64,000 bases of DNA, from assembly GCA_017745595.1 (NCBI GenBank), contig WMBV01000015.1, positions 62,001 through 126,000 on the forward strand. Reading direction: 5' to 3'. The position numbers were made by a program, and so were the translations under genes. The notes below the pieces were generated by a model. It saw nothing but the letters and a program-made list of their open reading frames with translations. It was not told where the DNA came from and ran no database searches. Within the stretch, counting starts at the first letter, position 1, and the number at the start of each line of letters is the position of its first letter. This DNA comes from Bordetella petrii (lineage in GTDB: Bacteria > Pseudomonadota > Gammaproteobacteria > Burkholderiales > Burkholderiaceae_B). Below are positions 60,956-64,000 of this stretch, in pieces.

Positions 60956-61888
60956 CTAGTAGCCCCGTTCGCGCGACACCACGCCGGTCAGGGGCTCGCC
61001 GCGCATGAAGCGTCCGATCTTGTCGGCCACCTGCGCGATGGTTTCGCGCCGCAGGCTGAGTGCCGCCACGTGCGGCGTGATGGTAATGCGCGGATGGCGC
61101 CAGAAAGGATGATCGTGCGGCAGCGGTTCCTGGCGGAACACGTCGAGCGTCGCCCCGTGCATGTGGCCGGACTCGAGCAGCGCCAGCAGGTCGGCTTCGA
61201 CCAGGTGCTGTCCGCGGCCCATGTTCACCAGGTAGGATTGCGGCAGCAATTGTTGCAGGGTATCGCGGCGCAGGATGTCGCGGGTTTCATCAGTAAGGGG
61301 CAAGGTATTGATCAGCACGCGAGTGCGCGCCAGGAAAGCGGGCAGTTGCCCGGCACCGGCAAACCCCTGCACGCCGGCCGGCACCTTGCCGCTGCGCGAC
61401 CAGCCCGCCACCGGGTAGTCCAGCGCCGCCAGGGCCTGCGCCACGCGCGTGCCCATCACGCCGCTGCCCAGCACACCGATAGGCCATTGCGTGCGATCGA
61501 GTTCCGGCAGCGGCTGCCACACCCCCGCCCGCTGCTGCGCCGCGTAATCGTCCAGCTGGCGGCTGGCGCGCACCACGGCCCAGACGGCATATTCGGCCAT
61601 CTGCACGGCCATGCCGGCGTCTTCCAGCCGCACAATGGGCAGATCGGCCGGCAGCGTCGGCAACTTGAACAAGGCATCGACACCGGCGCCCAGGTTGAAC
61701 ACGGCGCGCAATTTGCGTTCGCGTTCGAACAGCGCCGCCGGCGGCCCCCATACCACCGCGATATCCGCGTCCTGCACAGGCAAGTCGGGCCGCCACAGCA
61801 CCACCTGGGCGCCGGGCAGTGCCGCTTCGAGGGGGTCGATCCATTCGCGGGGCGTGATCTCGTGGGTGGAGGCTAGAACGATTTTCAT
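60956..61888 (-). CDS. D-2-hydroxyacid dehydrogenase (glyoxylate/hydroxypyruvate reductase A-like)
   Basis: A 310-aa NAD(P)-dependent dehydrogenase of the GhrA branch. FNLGAGVDALFKLPTLPADLPIVRLED, MAEYAVWAVV and the Rossmann motif IGVLGSGVMGTRVAQALAAL are present, as are the catalytic Arg in LPLTDETRDIL, Glu in DVFRQEPLP and His in TPHVAALS. It reduces glyoxylate or hydroxypyruvate in homologues. ATG 61888 by homology; upstream frame rejected. It lies 98 bp from ubiU on the same strand. Confidence 0.92.
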   Translation of the reverse strand: MKIVLASTHEITPREWIDPLEAALPGAQVVLWRPDLPVQDADIAVVWGPPAALFERERKLRAVFNLGAGVDALFKLPTLPADLPIVRLEDAGMAVQMAEYAVWAVVRASRQLDDYAAQQRAGVWQPLPELDRTQWPIGVLGSGVMGTRVAQALAALDYPVAGWSRSGKVPAGVQGFAGAGQLPAFLARTRVLINTLPLTDETRDILRRDTLQQLLPQSYLVNMGRGQHLVEADLLALLESGHMHGATLDVFRQEPLPHDHPFWRHPRITITPHVAALSLRRETIAQVADKIGRFMRGEPLTGVVSRERGY

Positions 61889-62035
61889 GGCAGATGGCAG
61901 GCGTACATAAAGACGGAATCGACGGGCGGAGGTGGCGGCGCGGCATGCGGGCCGCGCCAACCCTGATCCCGATGATGATATAACAAGGCTGACAGGCGGC
62001 CGGCGCGGTGCCCCGCCCTCTTTCAGGCCAGACTC

Positions 62036-63403
62036 ATGACTTCATTGAACGATACGCAGCGGCGCGACGTGCAATACCAGCTGCATCCCTACACTAATGC
62101 CGTCGCGCACCAGCGCACCGGCCCGATCGTGATCGAGCGCGGCGAAGGCGTCTATGTGTACGACGACCAGGGCCGCCGGTACCTGGAAGCGATGGCCGGC
62201 CTGTGGAGCGTCGCGGTCGGATTCGGCGAACAGCGGCTGGTGGACGCCGCCTCGCGCCAGATGCAGAAACTGCCCTACTACCATACCTTCACGCACAAAT
62301 CGCACGCGCCGGCCATCGAACTGGCCGAGCGCCTGGTGGAATACACCGGCGGACGCATGGCCCGGGTGTTTTTCACCAATTCGGGGTCGGAAGCCAACGA
62401 CACCGTCGTCAAGCTGGTGTGGTACTACAACAATGCGCTGGGGCGCGCCGACAAGAAGAAAATCATCGCCCGCCAGCGCGGCTATCACGGCGTGACGGTG
62501 GCCTCGGCCAGCCTGACCGGCCTGCCCGGCAACCATAAAGATTTCGACCTGCCGCTGGCCCGCATGCTGCACACGGCCTGCCCCCACCACTACCGCAACG
62601 GGCTGCCCGGCGAATCGGAAGAAGACTACGCCACCCGCCTGGCCGACGAGCTGGAAGCCCTGATCGTGCGCGAAGGGCCCGACACGGTCGCCGCCTTCAT
62701 CGGCGAACCCGTCATGGGCGCCGGCGGCGTCATCGTGCCGCCGCGCACCTATTGGCAAAAAATACAGGCCGTCTGCCGCAAGTACGACGTGCTGGTCATC
62801 GCCGACGAGGTCATTACCGGCTTCGGCCGCCTCGGGCAGCGCTTCGGCAGCGACGTGCTGGGCATCGAGCCCGATCTCATGGTGCTGTCCAAGCAGATCA
62901 CCTCGTCGTACCAGCCGCTGGGCGCGGTGCTGCTCAACGCCAAGGTAGCCGATGCCGTGGCCGCCCATAGCGGGAAGCTGGGCACTTTCGGCCATGGCTA
63001 TACGGCCAGCGGCCACCCCGTGGCCGCCGCCGTGGCGCTGGAAAACCTGAAGATCATCGACGAACGCGGCCTGATCGACCACGCGGCCGAAATGGGCCGC
63101 TTGATGCAACAAGAACTGCGCGCCCTGTCCGGCCACCCGCTGGTGGGCGAGGTGCGCGGCCTGGGCCTGATCGCGGGCGTCGAGCTGGTGGCCGACCCGG
63201 CCAGCCGCCGCCCGTTCGATCCGCTGGGCAAGGCCGGCACGTACGCCTACGAGCGAGCCCACGCCCACGGCCTGATCGTGCGCGGCATCCAGGATACGGT
63301 GGCGTTCTGCCCGCCCTTGATCATCGACGCGGCCCAGGTGCGCGACATGGTGCAGCGCTTCACGGCCACGTTGGACGACGTAAGCGCCTTCGTGGCGGCC
63401 TGA
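62036..63403 (+). CDS. Class III omega-aminotransferase (PLP)
   Basis: A 455-aa fold-type I enzyme. NSGSEANDTVVKLVWYYNNA and GRQRGYHGVTVASASLTGLPG (RQRGYHG here) bind the cofactor; ADEVITGFGRLGQRFGS contains the PLP Asp, and Lys286 in LSKQITSSYQPLGA is the Schiff-base lysine. The closest group is the omega-amino acid/polyamine:pyruvate aminotransferases such as SpuC (about 456 aa), but the donor amine is not determinable. Divergent from the hydroxyacid dehydrogenase. Followed by a REP-like locus. Confidence 0.92.
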   Translation: MTSLNDTQRRDVQYQLHPYTNAVAHQRTGPIVIERGEGVYVYDDQGRRYLEAMAGLWSVAVGFGEQRLVDAASRQMQKLPYYHTFTHKSHAPAIELAERLVEYTGGRMARVFFTNSGSEANDTVVKLVWYYNNALGRADKKKIIARQRGYHGVTVASASLTGLPGNHKDFDLPLARMLHTACPHHYRNGLPGESEEDYATRLADELEALIVREGPDTVAAFIGEPVMGAGGVIVPPRTYWQKIQAVCRKYDVLVIADEVITGFGRLGQRFGSDVLGIEPDLMVLSKQITSSYQPLGAVLLNAKVADAVAAHSGKLGTFGHGYTASGHPVAAAVALENLKIIDERGLIDHAAEMGRLMQQELRALSGHPLVGEVRGLGLIAGVELVADPASRRPFDPLGKAGTYAYERAHAHGLIVRGIQDTVAFCPPLIIDAAQVRDMVQRFTATLDDVSAFVAA

Positions 63404-63437
63404 GCGAGGCGCCGCAGGCCGCTCCAGGGGCCGCCTC

Positions 63438-63530
63438 AGGTGTCTGACTCCCGCAGGGTGTCAGACACCGATGAATTGGCAAACCGCCGCGATACTACGG
63501 TGTCTGACACCCTGCGGGAGTCAGACACCT
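63438..63530. repeat. REP-like hairpin repeats, locus 7 (perfect inverted pair)
   Basis: Two 32-bp units, 63438-63469 and 63499-63530, exact reverse complements with a 29-bp spacer; arms GGTGTCTGAC / GTCAGACACC and CCC-GCA-GGG tip. It separates the convergent aminotransferase and HerA-like genes. Confidence 0.9.
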
Positions 63531-63552
63531 GGCTACCGTGCCCCAAGCGCGC

Positions 63553-64000
63553 CTAGCGGCGGCGCGATCCCAGCAGCGAACCGAGCATGCCCCGCACCAG
63601 TTGGCGGGCCAGCGTGCGCATGGTGCTCTTGGCCACCGATTGCACGACGCCGTCGCGCCGGCCGCCGCGCGGGCCGGTCGAGCCGAACAGCACGTCGTTC
63701 AGGCCGTCCATCAGGCCGCCCGACTCTTCCTGGCCGGCGGGCGGTTTCGCCGTACCCGCCGTGTTCTTCGGCCGCCCGGCGCTGCCGGCATCGGGTGCCT
63801 CGGCGCTGGCCCGCGCGCTCAAGACTTCGTAGGCCGATTGCCGATCGACCGCCTGGGCATACTTGCCGGCCAGTGTGGGATCCTGCCGCAGGGCCTGGCG
63901 CTCGGCCTCGGTAGCCGGGCCGATGCGGCTGTCGGGAGGCAGGATCCAGGCCCGCTCGGTAGGCGCGGGCCGGCCCTTGGCATCCAGCAGCGAGACCAGC
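63553..64000 (-). CDS. HerA-like helicase/DUF853 protein, C-terminal part (cut by window edge)
   Basis: The last 148 residues of a protein whose N-terminus lies past the right edge. LVSLLDAKGRPAPTERAWIL, DSRIGPATEAERQALRQDPT, AGKYAQAVDRQSAYEVLSARA and the end MRTLARQLVRGMLGSLLGSRRR are those of DUF853/HerA-like ATPases, which are RecA/FtsK-type motor proteins of unknown role in proteobacteria. The Walker motifs are in the missing part. A methionine-initiated shorter frame inside is not the real start. Confidence 0.85.
   Translation of the reverse strand, partial: LVSLLDAKGRPAPTERAWILPPDSRIGPATEAERQALRQDPTLAGKYAQAVDRQSAYEVLSARASAEAPDAGSAGRPKNTAGTAKPPAGQEESGGLMDGLNDVLFGSTGPRGGRRDGVVQSVAKSTMRTLARQLVRGMLGSLLGSRRR

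Overview
The window is GC-rich, densely coded DNA from a betaproteobacterium of the family Alcaligenaceae, most likely Bordetella or Achromobacter. The pointers are a Bug-type solute receptor next to an IclR regulator, a BPSS1780-type membrane protein, the order rpsF-priB-rpsR-rplI followed by dnaB, type-II (APH-fold) homoserine kinase, and a family of 30-32 bp hairpin repeats at seven intergenic sites. The species is not resolved. I see no rRNA, tRNA, IS element, prophage or CRISPR array. No stretch over 300 bp lacks a gene.

1-19 kb is mostly housekeeping: leuC-leuD-leuB (leuB cut by the left edge), a periplasmic M48 protease, aroC, selO with a DUF2069 partner, yihY, a CBS protein, dusA, thrB, a LysR gene divergent from a sulfite-reductase operon (cysJ, cysI, a DUF6306 protein, a 1-Cys peroxiredoxin), then dnaB with an odd kinase-like gene. 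19.9-25.8 kb holds the ribosomal/primosomal operon rpsF-priB-rpsR-rplI, folE2, and the isoprenoid operon xseB-ispA-dxs.

25.8-44 kb is accessory: IclR/Bug receptor, an acyltransferase, a Rieske oxygenase next to a PhnZ-like HD-domain oxygenase, a sulfurtransferase, three EamA permeases, htpX, a quinone reductase, a MarR regulator with its NodT-EmrA-EmrB efflux operon, and a tartrate/malate-type dehydrogenase. 43-52 kb carries a MocR regulator divergent from a dipeptide-type ABC transporter, a cupin, an acetylpolyamine-amidohydrolase-like protein and a fourth EamA permease, which looks like an uptake-and-deacylation unit.

52-61 kb is an anaerobic island: hemN, nrdD, nrdG, a nitronate-monooxygenase-like flavoprotein, a DGC-domain protein, and ubiT-ubiV-ubiU for oxygen-independent ubiquinone synthesis. 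Four FNR-like boxes sit in its promoters. At hemN and ubiU the box centre lies exactly 41.5 bp upstream of the start codon, with a -10 element spaced so that the mRNA should be leaderless. NrdD is split: the large subunit ends just after its zinc site, and the glycyl-radical loop is a separate 59-residue gene. The window ends with a hydroxyacid dehydrogenase, a class III aminotransferase and the C-terminus of a HerA-like ATPase.

The most interesting candidates are the Rieske/PhnZ-like pair (a possible oxidative C-P cleavage pathway), the in-trans glycyl-radical peptide, the leaderless FNR promoters, a near-identical MarR operator pair, and the covarying hairpin repeats.
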